A stretch of 64,000 nucleotides of DNA from Atopostipes suicloacalis DSM 15692 (GTDB taxonomy: Bacteria; Bacillota; Bacilli; Lactobacillales; Carnobacteriaceae_A), in NCBI RefSeq assembly GCF_900129085.1, contig NZ_FQUF01000010.1:1-64000 (forward strand), in the 5' to 3' direction. Below the pieces are notes generated by a model. The model had not been told where the DNA came from. It saw only the letters and a list, made by a program, of their open reading frames with translations, and did no database searches. The position numbers and the translations under genes are program-made. Positions 44,633 through 53,574 of the stretch are shown in pieces; position 1 is the first letter of the stretch; each line of letters starts with the position of its first letter.

Positions 44633-45526
44633 ATGAAGTCTATAAAGCGTATTGCCTTAGGGATAGGTTTGTTGTTTTTCACCTTTATTATGACAGGGTG
44701 TGGAGAAGCGGCAGCGGATGTTGATATTGCTGAACGCATAGATGAACAAGAAACACCGATTCTAAATTGGGGAGTAAAAGCAGATACCAATCTTTTTGGT
44801 TACTATAATATTGAGTCCGGTGAGGTTGAAGGTTTTGATATCGATATTGCTAAAGCCCTCACCGAAGAGATGACAAATGGAACAGGTGAGGCGAAATTTG
44901 TTGAAGTAACCTCAAAAACACGGATTCCTTTATTGAAAAATGGAAAAATTGATGGAATTATCGCAACAATGACCATTTCAGAAGAAAGAAAAAAAGAAGT
45001 CGACTTTAGTGATGTTTACTTTAACGGAGGACAATCTCTATTAGTTCCCGAAGATTCTGAAATCAATGATATAGAAGATTTGACAGAAGACCACACGATT
45101 TTAGCAATTAAAGGGTCAAGCTCGACTCAAAATATGCGCGAATTAGCTCCGCAGGTCAATGTTTTAGATTTAGAAAACTATGGTGAAGGTTTTGTTGCCC
45201 TACAATCCGGTCAGGGAGATGCTCTAACAACGGATAGTGCTATTTTATTAGGGATGATTGATACAAATCCTGATTATCGACTCGCTGGGAGTAATTTTAC
45301 AGATGAACCTTATGGTATAGCGATTAATAAAGGACAAGAAAATTTTCTTGACCGATTAGAAAAAGCACTAGAAACGATTCAAGGCAATGGAGTATATGAT
45401 GAAATCTATGATAAGTGGTTTGGAGAGATCTTACCAGCTGATTCTCCTAATACTGCAAGTACTTCAACGACAGGTGCAGCCAACAACGCTCCTGAAAATG
45501 AAGGAGAAAGTGGGGATAATCAATGA
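44633..45526 (+). CDS. amino-acid ABC importer substrate-binding lipoprotein
   Basis: A 297-residue SBP_bac_3 receptor. The signal peptide ends in a lipobox FIMTGC (Cys ~23); the binding domain runs ~40-270 (ILNWGVKADTNLFGYYNIESGEVEGFDIDIAKALTEEM; KIDGIIATMTISEERKKEVDFSDVYF; GNGVYDEIYDKWFGEI). The last ~30 residues are a Ser/Thr/Asn/Glu-rich tail (TASTSTTGAANNAPENEGES) that may be a disordered spacer. Glutamine, glutamate or aspartate is the probable cargo by family. The next gene overlaps by 4 bp (ATGA). Confidence 0.9.
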   Translation: MKSIKRIALGIGLLFFTFIMTGCGEAAADVDIAERIDEQETPILNWGVKADTNLFGYYNIESGEVEGFDIDIAKALTEEMTNGTGEAKFVEVTSKTRIPLLKNGKIDGIIATMTISEERKKEVDFSDVYFNGGQSLLVPEDSEINDIEDLTEDHTILAIKGSSSTQNMRELAPQVNVLDLENYGEGFVALQSGQGDALTTDSAILLGMIDTNPDYRLAGSNFTDEPYGIAINKGQENFLDRLEKALETIQGNGVYDEIYDKWFGEILPADSPNTASTSTTGAANNAPENEGESGDNQ

Positions 45527-46173
45527 TTGGATTATTGGAACAATACTGGCCCTTATTATTAGAGGGATTTATAAATACATTGATTGTGAGTATTATCGCG
45601 TTATTGAGTAGCCTAATCATCGGAACTATTATGGGGATGCTACAACTATCTGCCAATAAAATAGTAAGAACTATCGTAAATATTTATGTTGAGTTTTTTA
45701 GAAATATTCCATTATTAATTACTGTAATGTTTTTTTACGTGGTTGTTCCTATGTATTGGATGAATATTTCTGGTTTTGCCGCTGGAATCATTGGCTTAAC
45801 AATTTATACCTCTTCCTTTATTGCTGATAATATTCGGGCAGGTATCTTAACCGTGCCTGCTGGACAAATGGAAGCAGCCCTTTCACAAGGTATGAAGCAG
45901 ATTCAAGTCATGCGTTACGTGATTTTACCACAGGCTATTCGCATTGTCTTACCTCCACTAGGAAACCAATTTATTAACTTAGTCAAGAATTCATCTGTTT
46001 TAGCAATGGTGACGGGACTAGATCTGATGTATTATGGTGACTTTGTCGCTATGGAAACATTCAATACATTCGATACGTATATTTTAGTGGGACTGATCTA
46101 TTTGGTAATTACTTTACCCTTAACTTTTGCGACAAGAAAATTGGAAGCGAAGTTAGGCGTAAATGATAATTAA
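45523..46173 (+). CDS. amino-acid ABC importer permease 1
   Basis: A 216-residue HEQRo-type permease with about five helices. The EAA motif is MEAALSQGMKQIQVMRYVILPQAIRIVLPPLGNQFINLVKNSSVL (~125-165), which contacts the ATPase. The N-terminal LLLEGFINTLIVSIIALLSSLIIGTIMGML is the usual start. It is translationally coupled to the receptor gene and pairs with the second permease to make a heterodimeric pore. Confidence 0.93.
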   Translation: MIGLLEQYWPLLLEGFINTLIVSIIALLSSLIIGTIMGMLQLSANKIVRTIVNIYVEFFRNIPLLITVMFFYVVVPMYWMNISGFAAGIIGLTIYTSSFIADNIRAGILTVPAGQMEAALSQGMKQIQVMRYVILPQAIRIVLPPLGNQFINLVKNSSVLAMVTGLDLMYYGDFVAMETFNTFDTYILVGLIYLVITLPLTFATRKLEAKLGVNDN

Positions 46174-46185
46174 GGAGGAGATGAA

Positions 46186-46854
46186 ATGAGTTTTTCTGAA
46201 GCTTATTCATGGATAAACATTCAATTTTTATTAGAAGGACTCCTTATTACAGTAGAGGTTGCCTTTTATTCAATTATTTTTAGTGTCATTTTAGGGTTTA
46301 TTTTAGGAATCATTCGTTACTTTGATATTCCCGTTATTTCAAAAATTACAGGCTGGGTAGTAGATATTATTCGAAATCTACCTTTGCTACTTATTATTTT
46401 CTTTACTTACTTTGCCTTGCCAGAACTGGGGCTTAGTTTAGATGTTTTTTGGTCTGCGGTTGCTGCGATGACTATTTTTGAAGCCTCAATGATTTCGGAG
46501 ATTTTACGAGGGGGATTAAAGGCAGTTCCTAAAGGACAAACAGAAGCGGGACTTGCTTCAGGTTTAACTCGAATAGAGGTCATGCGGTATGTATTGTTAC
46601 CTCAAGCCGCTAGAGACACTTTGCCTTCGGTAGTGAGTCAATTGATCGCATTAATCAAAGATACTTCTTTAGCGACCATTATTACCTTACCTGAATTAAC
46701 TCACAATGCCCAAATTATTTATGGACAAGATACAGCTTATGTGATTCCAATGTTTGCTGCTTTGGCCTTTTTCTATTTTATTATTTGTTTTGCTTTATCT
46801 TTATTTTCAAAATACCTCGCAAGAACAATTGCGTTTAGAGCGAGTGAACTGTAA
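46186..46854 (+). CDS. amino-acid ABC importer permease 2
   Basis: A 222-residue permease homologous to its upstream neighbour: FLLEGLLITVEVAFYSIIFSVILGFILGIIRYFD at the N-terminus and the EAA loop TEAGLASGLTRIEVMRYVLLPQAARDTLPSVVSQLIALIKDTSL (~128-172). AAGGAGGAG precedes ATG 46186. It is the last gene of the operon, ended by a terminator 23 nt downstream. Confidence 0.93.
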   Translation: MSFSEAYSWINIQFLLEGLLITVEVAFYSIIFSVILGFILGIIRYFDIPVISKITGWVVDIIRNLPLLLIIFFTYFALPELGLSLDVFWSAVAAMTIFEASMISEILRGGLKAVPKGQTEAGLASGLTRIEVMRYVLLPQAARDTLPSVVSQLIALIKDTSLATIITLPELTHNAQIIYGQDTAYVIPMFAALAFFYFIICFALSLFSKYLARTIAFRASEL

Positions 46855-46874
46855 CTTAATTTCTGGAATAAAAA

Positions 46875-46902
46875 AAGTCTGGTGATAACCAGACCTTTTT
46901 TA
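46875..46902. terminator. bidirectional intrinsic terminator
   Basis: GTCTGGT (46877-46883) pairs with ACCAGAC (46888-46894), with A-run before and T-run after; between convergent operons. Confidence 0.85.
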
Positions 46903-46929
46903 ATACCTAAAATGAATAGTTTAAGCAAA

Positions 46930-48060
46930 TTAACCAAAGAAACTAATCAAAATTCCAGCTGCAATCGCAGAACCAATTACTCCTGCAACATTTGGACCCA
47001 TAGCATGCATTAATAAATAATTATTTGGATTGGCTTTAATTCCTTCCACTTGGGATACGCGTGCGGCCATTGGAACGGCAGAAACTCCTGCTGACCCAAT
47101 GAGTGGATTGACCTTTCCACCGGTTAGTTTGTACATTAGTTTCCCCATTAATACCCCACTTGCTGTCCCTATAACAAAGGCGAAGAGCCCTAATGCGATA
47201 ATGATGAGAGTATTTAGAGATAAGAGCGTTTCTGCATTAGCGGTAGCGCCCACTGAAATACCCAATAAAATGGTAATAATATACATCATCGAATTTTCTA
47301 AAGTATTTGTTAGTAAAGGAACAACGCCACTTTCACGAATTAAGTTTCCTAACATTAACATACCAACTAGCGAAGCAGCTGATGGAATTAATAAACCTAC
47401 AAAAAGTGTCACAACAATAGGAAAAATAATTTTTTCTTTTTTAGAAACAGGACGTGATTGAGTCATCACGGTTTTACGTTCTTTTTCTGTTGTTAAAGCT
47501 CTCATAATGGGTGGTTGAATAATAGGAACCAGGGCCATATAAGAATAAGCGGCAATCGCAATGGTCGGTAAAAGATGTTCTGCTAATTGGGTTGAAGTAT
47601 AAATAGCAGTAGGACCATCCGCTCCTCCTATAATACCAATGGCTGCCGCTTCATTGGGCGTCATCCCCAATGCTAGAGCACCAAAAAAGGCAGCGAATAT
47701 TCCAAATTGTGCGGCCCCTCCTAAAAGCAAAGTCTTTGGATTGGCAATGAGTGGTCCAAAATCAGTAGAAGCTCCTAAACATAAGAAAATCAGAGGTGGA
47801 AAAATACCCAGTCCGACGCCTTGATATAAATAATAAAGAAGTCCTCCATTTTCTGTAGCCGTTCCCGGATCCATTAAACCTGCTAAGGGTAAATTCGCTA
47901 ATAGCATTCCAAATCCAATAGGGATCAATAAGTATGGTTCATATTCTTTAGCAATCGCTAAGTAAATTAAAATAAGGGCAAGGGCGATTACAATTCCTTC
48001 TTGAATGGTCAAATTGAATAACCCAGAAGTTGTAATCAGCTCATTAATCACATTAATCAT
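46930..48060 (-). CDS. oadB: Na+-translocating decarboxylase beta subunit (oxaloacetate decarboxylase type)
   Basis: Membrane subunit that decarboxylates carboxybiotin and pumps Na+, 376 residues with about ten hydrophobic segments. Signature segments are [39 protein letters not shown] (~140-165), [19 protein letters not shown], and [23 protein letters not shown] (~318-340), followed by [14 protein letters not shown]. These are the conserved OadB/MmdB/GcdB regions. Last gene of the oadA-oadG-carrier-oadB operon. Confidence 0.93.
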   Translation of the reverse strand: MINVINELITTSGLFNLTIQEGIVIALALILIYLAIAKEYEPYLLIPIGFGMLLANLPLAGLMDPGTATENGGLLYYLYQGVGLGIFPPLIFLCLGASTDFGPLIANPKTLLLGGAAQFGIFAAFFGALALGMTPNEAAAIGIIGGADGPTAIYTSTQLAEHLLPTIAIAAYSYMALVPIIQPPIMRALTTEKERKTVMTQSRPVSKKEKIIFPIVVTLFVGLLIPSAASLVGMLMLGNLIRESGVVPLLTNTLENSMMYIITILLGISVGATANAETLLSLNTLIIIALGLFAFVIGTASGVLMGKLMYKLTGGKVNPLIGSAGVSAVPMAARVSQVEGIKANPNNYLLMHAMGPNVAGVIGSAIAAGILISFFG

Positions 48061-48075
48061 TGAATTAGCAACCTC

Positions 48076-48447
48076 CTATAAGGTAAGAAGTACTTGGTCA
48101 GATTCTACCCGGTCATTTGATTGAACATAAATCTCGCTAACAACGCCATCAGTAGGAGCGACAATTTCATTTTCCATTTTCATCGCTTCTAAAACGATTA
48201 GTGTATCTCCTTGAACAACCTCTTGTCCTGCTGAAACTTGAACACTTAAGATCGTCCCTGCCATAGGAGCTGTCACTTCAGTTCCGTCTCCTATTGGTGC
48301 TGGTGGGGGAGTAGACTCTGTAGGTGTCGATTTTTCAGTTTCAGCTTCTGGATCTGTTTGCTGATTTGACATATCGGCCTCTGCTGAAAGTTCTTTTACA
48401 GAAACTCGGTAGACTTCATTATTGATTTCAATTTCATATTTTTTCAT
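48076..48447 (-). CDS. biotin carrier subunit of the Na+-translocating decarboxylase
   Basis: A 123-residue biotinyl protein. The biotin-attachment motif is [14 protein letters not shown] (~92-105, Lys in AMKM), in a C-terminal biotinyl/lipoyl domain (~55-123), after a Pro/Thr/Glu-rich flexible linker ([19 protein letters not shown]). The N-terminal ~25 residues ([19 protein letters not shown]) are typical of MmdC/OadD-like carriers. It shuttles CO2 between the OadA carboxyltransferase and OadB. GGAGG precedes ATG 48447. Confidence 0.93.
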   Translation of the reverse strand: MKKYEIEINNEVYRVSVKELSAEADMSNQQTDPEAETEKSTPTESTPPPAPIGDGTEVTAPMAGTILSVQVSAGQEVVQGDTLIVLEAMKMENEIVAPTDGVVSEIYVQSNDRVESDQVLLTL

Positions 48448-48463
48448 AAATATTTCCTCCCGT

Positions 48464-48763
48464 TTACTTTATTCGTTTGGATTCAACAATTTCAAATTTT
48501 TTATTTGGTGCATCTTCTGAAGCTAACACCAAAGCCATTAATTCGGCAACTTGTTGATGCGTTTTGTTTGGTGCCAATGGACTTACAGTTTGTGGTTGGG
48601 ATGCTGACGGTTGGGTTCCCACAGATTCCTCTACAGGTTCTTGCTGGTTGATTAAAGACGAAAAAATTTCAACCAATCCCCAAATGGCTGCTAACACAAC
48701 AAAGACAACTAGCATTGACACAATCGTTAATATTAACCCATCCATAATATTAATGGACTCCAT
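48464..48763 (-). CDS. oadG: decarboxylase gamma-like membrane subunit (OadG family)
   Basis: A 99-residue protein with one N-terminal membrane helix ([31 protein letters not shown], ~7-37), a Pro/Gln-rich linker and an alpha-helical C-terminus ([31 protein letters not shown]), as in small OadG-type subunits that hold the complex together. GGAGGG precedes ATG 48763. Placed between the alpha subunit and the carrier genes. Confidence 0.85.
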   Translation of the reverse strand: MESINIMDGLILTIVSMLVVFVVLAAIWGLVEIFSSLINQQEPVEESVGTQPSASQPQTVSPLAPNKTHQQVAELMALVLASEDAPNKKFEIVESKRIK

Positions 48764-48798
48764 TTTATCCCTCCTTCAAGTTTTATCGATTCCATTGA

Positions 48799-50196
48799 TT
48801 AAACGGATCTAGTATAACGCGCTTGAATTTTAATAGGTTCTTCTTTAGTGGAAGCTGGTTTATATTTCTTTTCTAAATATTGACGACCTACTTGAGGAAA
48901 TAATGCAAAAGTAATAACATCTTCATCATTTTTGGCTAAATCTCCTAATTCCTTTTTCAACCGTTCAAACTCAGGTTCTAAACGATCAGCTGGACGAAAA
49001 TCAATGATCTCATCATTTCCAATAATGGATTGACGAAACTCCTCATCAATAGGTGCCGGAGATTTACCGTAGTTTCCTTTAAGGTAATCTTTAATTTCAG
49101 TTGGAACCATTTTATAGCGTTCACCCGTTAAAATATTAAATACAGCTTGTGTACCTACCATTTGGCTCATAGGAGTAACCAATGGAGGAAACCCTAAATC
49201 TTCACGAACATTAGGTACTTCATTTAAAACGTCATCATATTTATCACTTGCTCCTGCTTCGCGAAGCTGTGAATTTAAATTAGATAACATTCCACCAGGG
49301 ACTTGGTAAATTAAGGCTTTGGGATCAGAAAACAGCATTTTGGGATCCAATATTCCATTCTCTAAATATTTATTACGGATACCTTTGAAGTAATCGGCGA
49401 TTTCTTCTAATATATCAATATTTAAATGCGTATCGATACCTAATTCCTTAAAGGCTAAGGCAGTTGACTCGGTAGAGGGCTGACTAGTTCCTTCCGCAAA
49501 AGAAGAAATAGCTGTATCGATGATATCTACTCCTGCTTCTACAGCGACGAGATAAGTCATTTGTGAGACGCCGCTTGTGGCATGTGTGTGTAAATTTAAG
49601 GGCACATCCGTAACAGCCTTAATCGCTGGGATTAAATCTTTTGCGACTGCAGGAGTTAAAATACCCGCCATATCTTTCAGACAAATAGAGTCTGCACCCA
49701 TATCGTTTAACTGTTTGGCTAAATCGGTATAATATTCAATCGTATGGACATCACTTGTTGTATAAGCGATGGTTAGCTGAGCATGAGCGCCATATTTTTT
49801 AACGGCTTTTAATGAAGCTTCTAAATTTCGTGGATCGTTTAAGGCATCGAATATTCTGAAAATATCAATCCCATTTTTTGCTGCGTTTTCTACAAACTTA
49901 TCGACTAAATCATCAGCATAATGTCGATAGCCAATTAAATTTTGTCCACGCAATAACATCATGAGCTTCGTATTTGGCGTACGTTTTTTTATTTCACGTA
50001 ATCTTTCCCAAGGGTCTTCATCCAAAAAACGAATGGCTGAATCATAAGTGGCTCCGCCCCAACATTCAAGGGCATAATAACCGGCTTCATCCATTTTTTC
50101 GACAATAGAGAGCATATCTTCAGTAGACATCCGTGTAGCCATCAGACTTTGATGAGCATCGCGTAGGACCGTTTCGTTCACTAAAACTTCTGACAT
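48799..50196 (-). CDS. oadA: decarboxylase alpha subunit, carboxyltransferase (oxaloacetate decarboxylase type)
   Basis: Transfers the carboxyl group of the substrate, most likely oxaloacetate, to the biotin carrier; 465 residues. TIM-barrel and conserved carboxyltransferase domain: ETVLRDAHQSLMATRM (~7, metal-binding Asp), YALECWGGATYDSAIRFL, LLRGQNLIGYRHY (~95), FRIFDALND, ADSICLKDMAGIL with the essential Lys (~178), LHTHATSG (~205, His ligands). It lacks a biotinyl domain of its own, consistent with the separate carrier gene. ATG 50196 is preferred; a TTG at 50208 abuts AAAGG. A cre site lies upstream. No citrate lyase genes are nearby. Confidence 0.93.
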   Translation of the reverse strand: MSEVLVNETVLRDAHQSLMATRMSTEDMLSIVEKMDEAGYYALECWGGATYDSAIRFLDEDPWERLREIKKRTPNTKLMMLLRGQNLIGYRHYADDLVDKFVENAAKNGIDIFRIFDALNDPRNLEASLKAVKKYGAHAQLTIAYTTSDVHTIEYYTDLAKQLNDMGADSICLKDMAGILTPAVAKDLIPAIKAVTDVPLNLHTHATSGVSQMTYLVAVEAGVDIIDTAISSFAEGTSQPSTESTALAFKELGIDTHLNIDILEEIADYFKGIRNKYLENGILDPKMLFSDPKALIYQVPGGMLSNLNSQLREAGASDKYDDVLNEVPNVREDLGFPPLVTPMSQMVGTQAVFNILTGERYKMVPTEIKDYLKGNYGKSPAPIDEEFRQSIIGNDEIIDFRPADRLEPEFERLKKELGDLAKNDEDVITFALFPQVGRQYLEKKYKPASTKEEPIKIQARYTRSV

Positions 50197-50263
50197 TGTG
50201 CTATCCAACCTTTCTAATTAATAATAATTTGATACCTTCACAATATAACAAAAAGAGTATAAT

Positions 50264-50277
50264 TGCAAGCGTTTTCA
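50264..50277. promoter_or_regulatory. cre site (CcpA operator) in the oad promoter region
   Basis: TGCAAGCGTTTTCA fits TGWNANCGNTNWCA at 13 of 14 positions, ~70 bp upstream of oadA and overlapping candidate promoter elements on the minus strand. Repression on preferred sugars is expected. Confidence 0.65.
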
Positions 50278-50337
50278 ATACGTCTCAAAAGGACTCTTAG
50301 CAACCTAAAAGCTGAAGAAAAATAAGAGGAATAACTA

Positions 50338-50372
50338 AAAACCCCATAACTAAATCTTAGTCATGGGGTTTG
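50338..50372 (-). terminator. intrinsic terminator of the GH4 gene
   Basis: AAACCCCAT and ATGGGGTTT with an inner ACTAA/TTAGT stem, T-run on the minus strand. Confidence 0.85.
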
Positions 50373-50402
50373 TTATTTACGTAAGTTATTTCAATAGATT
50401 AA

Positions 50403-51800
50403 TTAGTTAGATTTCATTAACTCATCAACATATTGAACATCTTCTGGTTGGTTTTCTTCAATTTCTTTGATCTTGTCAGCAAATTGAGGTAGGTAATCTT
50501 TATGTGCATATAACATTTGATCAAGTAATGTTTTCGCAGTTTGTCCTGCTGGAACTAATGGGTTAACAGTGAATGCTTGTAAAGCTGCACCATAGTCTCC
50601 AGTAATAGCTGCACGAATCACTGTTTCTTCCATACCTTTCATCACTTGTAACATGCCACGAGCAGCTGGGTTTTCAAAAGCTCCCCAGTTATAAGGTACG
50701 AAACCTTTACCTGTAACAACTCCCGAAACTTCAACGGCTGCATCGTATGGTAAATCAGTAATGGTTCCATTATTTTTCGTTGAAACAACCATTTCTGTAT
50801 GTTTATCATTTTGAATCGATGCGATAATCTCGCAGGCTGCGTCGGAGTAGTGTGTTCCTCCACGTTGTGTTAATTCTTCTGGTTTGTGGTCTAATTCAGG
50901 GTCTTTGTATAATTCGAATAGACGACGCTCAGTTTCTTTCACCACTTGTGCTCGTGTTTTACCTTCTTTAAATTCTTCGATTGAGTGGTCGAGCATAACG
51001 TCTTCGATGTAATAGTAACGATGGTAACCACATGGCAGCATTTCTAGATCTTTGACTTGTTCATAAAGGAATTTTGCTGCATGGATATTTTCCATGTCGC
51101 CTCGAGCTTCACTTTCAGGATTGTAAAGAACGTCAATAATTTCTTGTGTTCGTTCGTTTCCTTCTTTATCCCAAACTCTATGCCAGTGGAAGTGGTTGAT
51201 TCCTGCATAGTGGAAGAATAGATCTTCTTCAGGCATATTAAGAGCTTCAGCTCCACCTTTTGTATGACCGATTGGTACGTTACATAAACCTAATGTACGT
51301 TCCCATCCACCATGTTTAATGGCAGCTTCTGTAACCATACCAGCAGGGTTTGTGAAGTTTACTAACCAAGCATCAGGACATTGTTCTCTCATGTCGTCAA
51401 TAATGTCTAGGATAACTGGAATTGTACGGAAAGCTTTGAACATTCCACCTGCACCATTTGTTTCTTGTCCTAAAACGCCATGAGATAATGGAATACGTTC
51501 GTCTTTTACTCGTGCATCAAGTAAACCAACACGGAATTGCGTGGTCACGTAGTCAGCATCTTTTAAAGCTTCAAAACGGTCTAAAGTTAAAGTTACTTTC
51601 CAATCAAGGCCTGCTGCTTTAATTTGACGTTTTGCCATTTCACCTACTGTTTCAAGTTTTTCTTTACCTTCTTCGATATCTACTAATACAATTTCACGAA
51701 TAGGGAGTTGGTCTTTACGTAAAATATATCCTTCAATTAGTTCAGGTGTATAACTTGAACCTCCACCAATTGTAACAATTTTCAATGATTCTTTACCCAC
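50403..51800 (-). CDS. GH4 6-phospho-glucosidase (probably beta)
   Basis: NAD+- and Mn2+-dependent glycosidase of family GH4, 465 residues, splitting phosphorylated disaccharides brought in by the PTS. The Rossmann start is VTIGGGSSYTPELIEGY (~9-25); FTNPAGMVTEA (~150) and the metal/substrate motif CNVPIGHT (~175) are present. The CN(V/I)P form is associated with 6-phospho-beta-glucosidases, unlike the CDMP form of alpha enzymes. GINHFHW is at ~203. GTG 51798-51800 has GGAGG 7 nt upstream. No EII gene is adjacent; the two orphan EIICs elsewhere in the window are possible partners. Confidence 0.9.
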   Translation of the reverse strand: MGKESLKIVTIGGGSSYTPELIEGYILRKDQLPIREIVLVDIEEGKEKLETVGEMAKRQIKAAGLDWKVTLTLDRFEALKDADYVTTQFRVGLLDARVKDERIPLSHGVLGQETNGAGGMFKAFRTIPVILDIIDDMREQCPDAWLVNFTNPAGMVTEAAIKHGGWERTLGLCNVPIGHTKGGAEALNMPEEDLFFHYAGINHFHWHRVWDKEGNERTQEIIDVLYNPESEARGDMENIHAAKFLYEQVKDLEMLPCGYHRYYYIEDVMLDHSIEEFKEGKTRAQVVKETERRLFELYKDPELDHKPEELTQRGGTHYSDAACEIIASIQNDKHTEMVVSTKNNGTITDLPYDAAVEVSGVVTGKGFVPYNWGAFENPAARGMLQVMKGMEETVIRAAITGDYGAALQAFTVNPLVPAGQTAKTLLDQMLYAHKDYLPQFADKIKEIEENQPEDVQYVDELMKSN

Positions 51801-51859
51801 GTTTTTTCCTCCTTGTTTTGTAAAACGCTTCTAAAAACATCTTTCATAATTCACTTTAC

Positions 51860-51881
51860 TGTATGTAAAGGATTACATACA
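51860..51881. promoter_or_regulatory. perfect palindromic operator between GH4 and aldolase genes
   Basis: TGTATGTAA (51860-51868) and TTACATACA (51873-51881) are exact inverted repeats around AGGA, 59 bp upstream of the GH4 start and 140 bp upstream of the aldolase start. The size and symmetry fit a dimeric HTH regulator; which one is unknown, and no regulator gene is adjacent. Confidence 0.7.
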
Positions 51882-52021
51882 AGGAAAAAGGAAAAATAAA
51901 TGATTTTTCCTTTATTCAATTGGTTTTATTGGTATCTAAGCTCTCTTTTTAGTAAACTAATCTTGTAAAAGAATAAAAGGTATAGTTATTGAGTAATATA
52001 AATTTATGGAGGGATATGCAA

Positions 52022-52906
52022 ATGAATCAAGAACAGTTTGATATTATGAAGAACAAGGGTGGATTTATTGCTGCACTGGACCAAAGTGGCGGAAGTACAC
52101 CTCGAGCTTTAGAATTATATGGCGTTAATGAAGATGAATATTCAAATGATGAAGAGATGTTTAATCTTGTTCATGAAATGCGTACAAGAATAATCACTTC
52201 ACCTTCATTTACAGGAGACAAAATAATTGGTGCTATTTTATTCGAACATACGATGAATAATAAAATCGAAGATAAATATACAGGCGACTATTTAAAAGAT
52301 AAAGGAATCGTTCCTTTTATCAAAATCGATAAAGGTTTAGCAGATATCAAAAATGGCGTTCAATTAATGAAGCCAATGCCAGAATTAGATACTTTATTAA
52401 AACAATCTGTTGATAAAGGCATGTTTGGGACAAAAATGCGTTCAAATATTATGGAGTATAATGAAGAAGGTATTGACGCAGTAGTTAAACAACAATTTGA
52501 AGTAGGTTACCAAATTATTGAAGCTGGCCTAGTTCCAATTATTGAACCTGAAGTAAATATTGCTGCTGAAGACAAAGAAAAAATTGAATCTTATCTAAAA
52601 CAATCTATTCAAAAAGAATTGGATAAATTAAATGAAGATCAATTTGTAATGCTAAAATTAACGATTCCAACTGAACCAGACTTGTACAAAGAGTTAATTG
52701 ATCATCCGCAAGTAGTAAGAGTGGTTGCTTTGTCTGGAGGTTACTCGACAGACGATGCGAATGATATGCTAAAATTAAACCATGGTTTAATTGCAAGCTT
52801 CTCGCGTGCATTAACACAAAACTTAAATGTTAACCAAAGCGACGAAGAGTTTGACCAAACGCTAAAAGAAGCGGTAGACTCTATTTACGAAGCATCTATC
52901 AGCTAG
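52022..52906 (+). CDS. fda: fructose-bisphosphate aldolase class I
   Basis: Cleaves fructose-1,6-bisphosphate by a Schiff-base mechanism; 294 residues, close to the staphylococcal class I enzyme. Conserved segments: [24 protein letters not shown] (~11-34), [35 protein letters not shown] (~140), PIIEPEVNI (~175), [13 protein letters not shown] with the Schiff-base Lys (~210) and [19 protein letters not shown] at 52009-52014 is 7 nt before ATG 52022; an in-frame ATG at 51989 has no ribosome site. Many Lactobacillales rely on a class II aldolase; I cannot see whether one also exists here. Confidence 0.93.
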   Translation: MNQEQFDIMKNKGGFIAALDQSGGSTPRALELYGVNEDEYSNDEEMFNLVHEMRTRIITSPSFTGDKIIGAILFEHTMNNKIEDKYTGDYLKDKGIVPFIKIDKGLADIKNGVQLMKPMPELDTLLKQSVDKGMFGTKMRSNIMEYNEEGIDAVVKQQFEVGYQIIEAGLVPIIEPEVNIAAEDKEKIESYLKQSIQKELDKLNEDQFVMLKLTIPTEPDLYKELIDHPQVVRVVALSGGYSTDDANDMLKLNHGLIASFSRALTQNLNVNQSDEEFDQTLKEAVDSIYEASIS

Positions 52907-52943
52907 AAAATTAGTCATTACAATAAAATAAAAGAATATTTTC

Positions 52944-53004
52944 AACCGATTTGTAGAATATTAAGGAATTGATCCTTTATCTACGAATCGGTTTTAAATT
53001 TTTG
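52944..53004 (+). terminator. intrinsic terminator of fda
   Basis: AACCGATTTGTAGA (52944-52957) pairs with TCTACGAATCGGTT (52980-52993), then TTAAATTTTT. Confidence 0.8.
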
Positions 53005-53083
53005 TGGAAAACTAGGGACAAACAAGTGGTTTTCTAATTATTTTTAAAAAATGGCGAAGTATTTTTGAGAGGGATGAGTCAAA

Positions 53084-53412
53084 CACGCACAGATTTCGGA
53101 AAAGTGCGTGCAAACAAGCTCCATCACGCATAAATCATGGAAAAGTGCGTGCAATCGAGGTCCATCACACACAAATCACAGAAAATTGCGTGCAAATAAG
53201 CTCCATCACGCACAAATCACGGAAAAGTGCGTGTAAGTAAGGTCCATCACGCACAAATTTCGGAAAAGTGCGTGTAAGTAAGGTCCATCACGCACAAATC
53301 ACGGATAATTGCGTGCTAGTAGGTCTATCGCACACAAATCACGGATAATTGCGTGCTAGTAGGTCTATCGCACACAAATCACGAATAATTGCGTGCAATC
53401 AAAGTCCATCGC
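53084..53412. repeat. eight-copy 40-41-bp tandem array of hairpin repeats
   Basis: Units begin at 53084, 53125, 53166, 53207, 53248, 53289, 53329 and 53369. The best-preserved unit has CACGCAC (53207-53213) and GTGCGTG (53227-53233) around AAATCACGGAAAA, a perfect 7-bp stem, then a GTAAGGTCCAT-type spacer. In the last units the arms have drifted to GCACAC/GCGTGC, and two of them are identical. The spacers are not unique, so this is not a CRISPR. No gene is seen in 53004-53574. Confidence 0.9.
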
Positions 53413-53574
53413 ATTTTCTACTACCTATTCAAGGAAAGAATAAAAATATGACTTAATTAAGGTTAAGAAAATATTACGAAGAAAAAATGGAATACAGATT
53501 GAGCAGGTTAATCGATTTCATTATGATAAGAAATAAAGTATAATGAATTAGAGATAAAAGATAGGACGAAAAAT

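Noticed and set aside
46930-50196. Methylmalonyl-CoA decarboxylase as identity of the Na+-pump operon.
   Set aside because: The alpha subunit is an OadA/5S-type TIM-barrel carboxyltransferase, not the acyl-CoA carboxyltransferase fold expected of MmdA.
51810-51835. cre-like GTAAAACGCTTCTA before the GH4 gene.
   Set aside because: One base too many between the half-sites, with four or more mismatches to the CcpA consensus in any register.
53084-53412. CRISPR array interpretation.
   Set aside because: 40-41-bp period with near-identical spacers and no cas genes; it is a palindromic tandem repeat.
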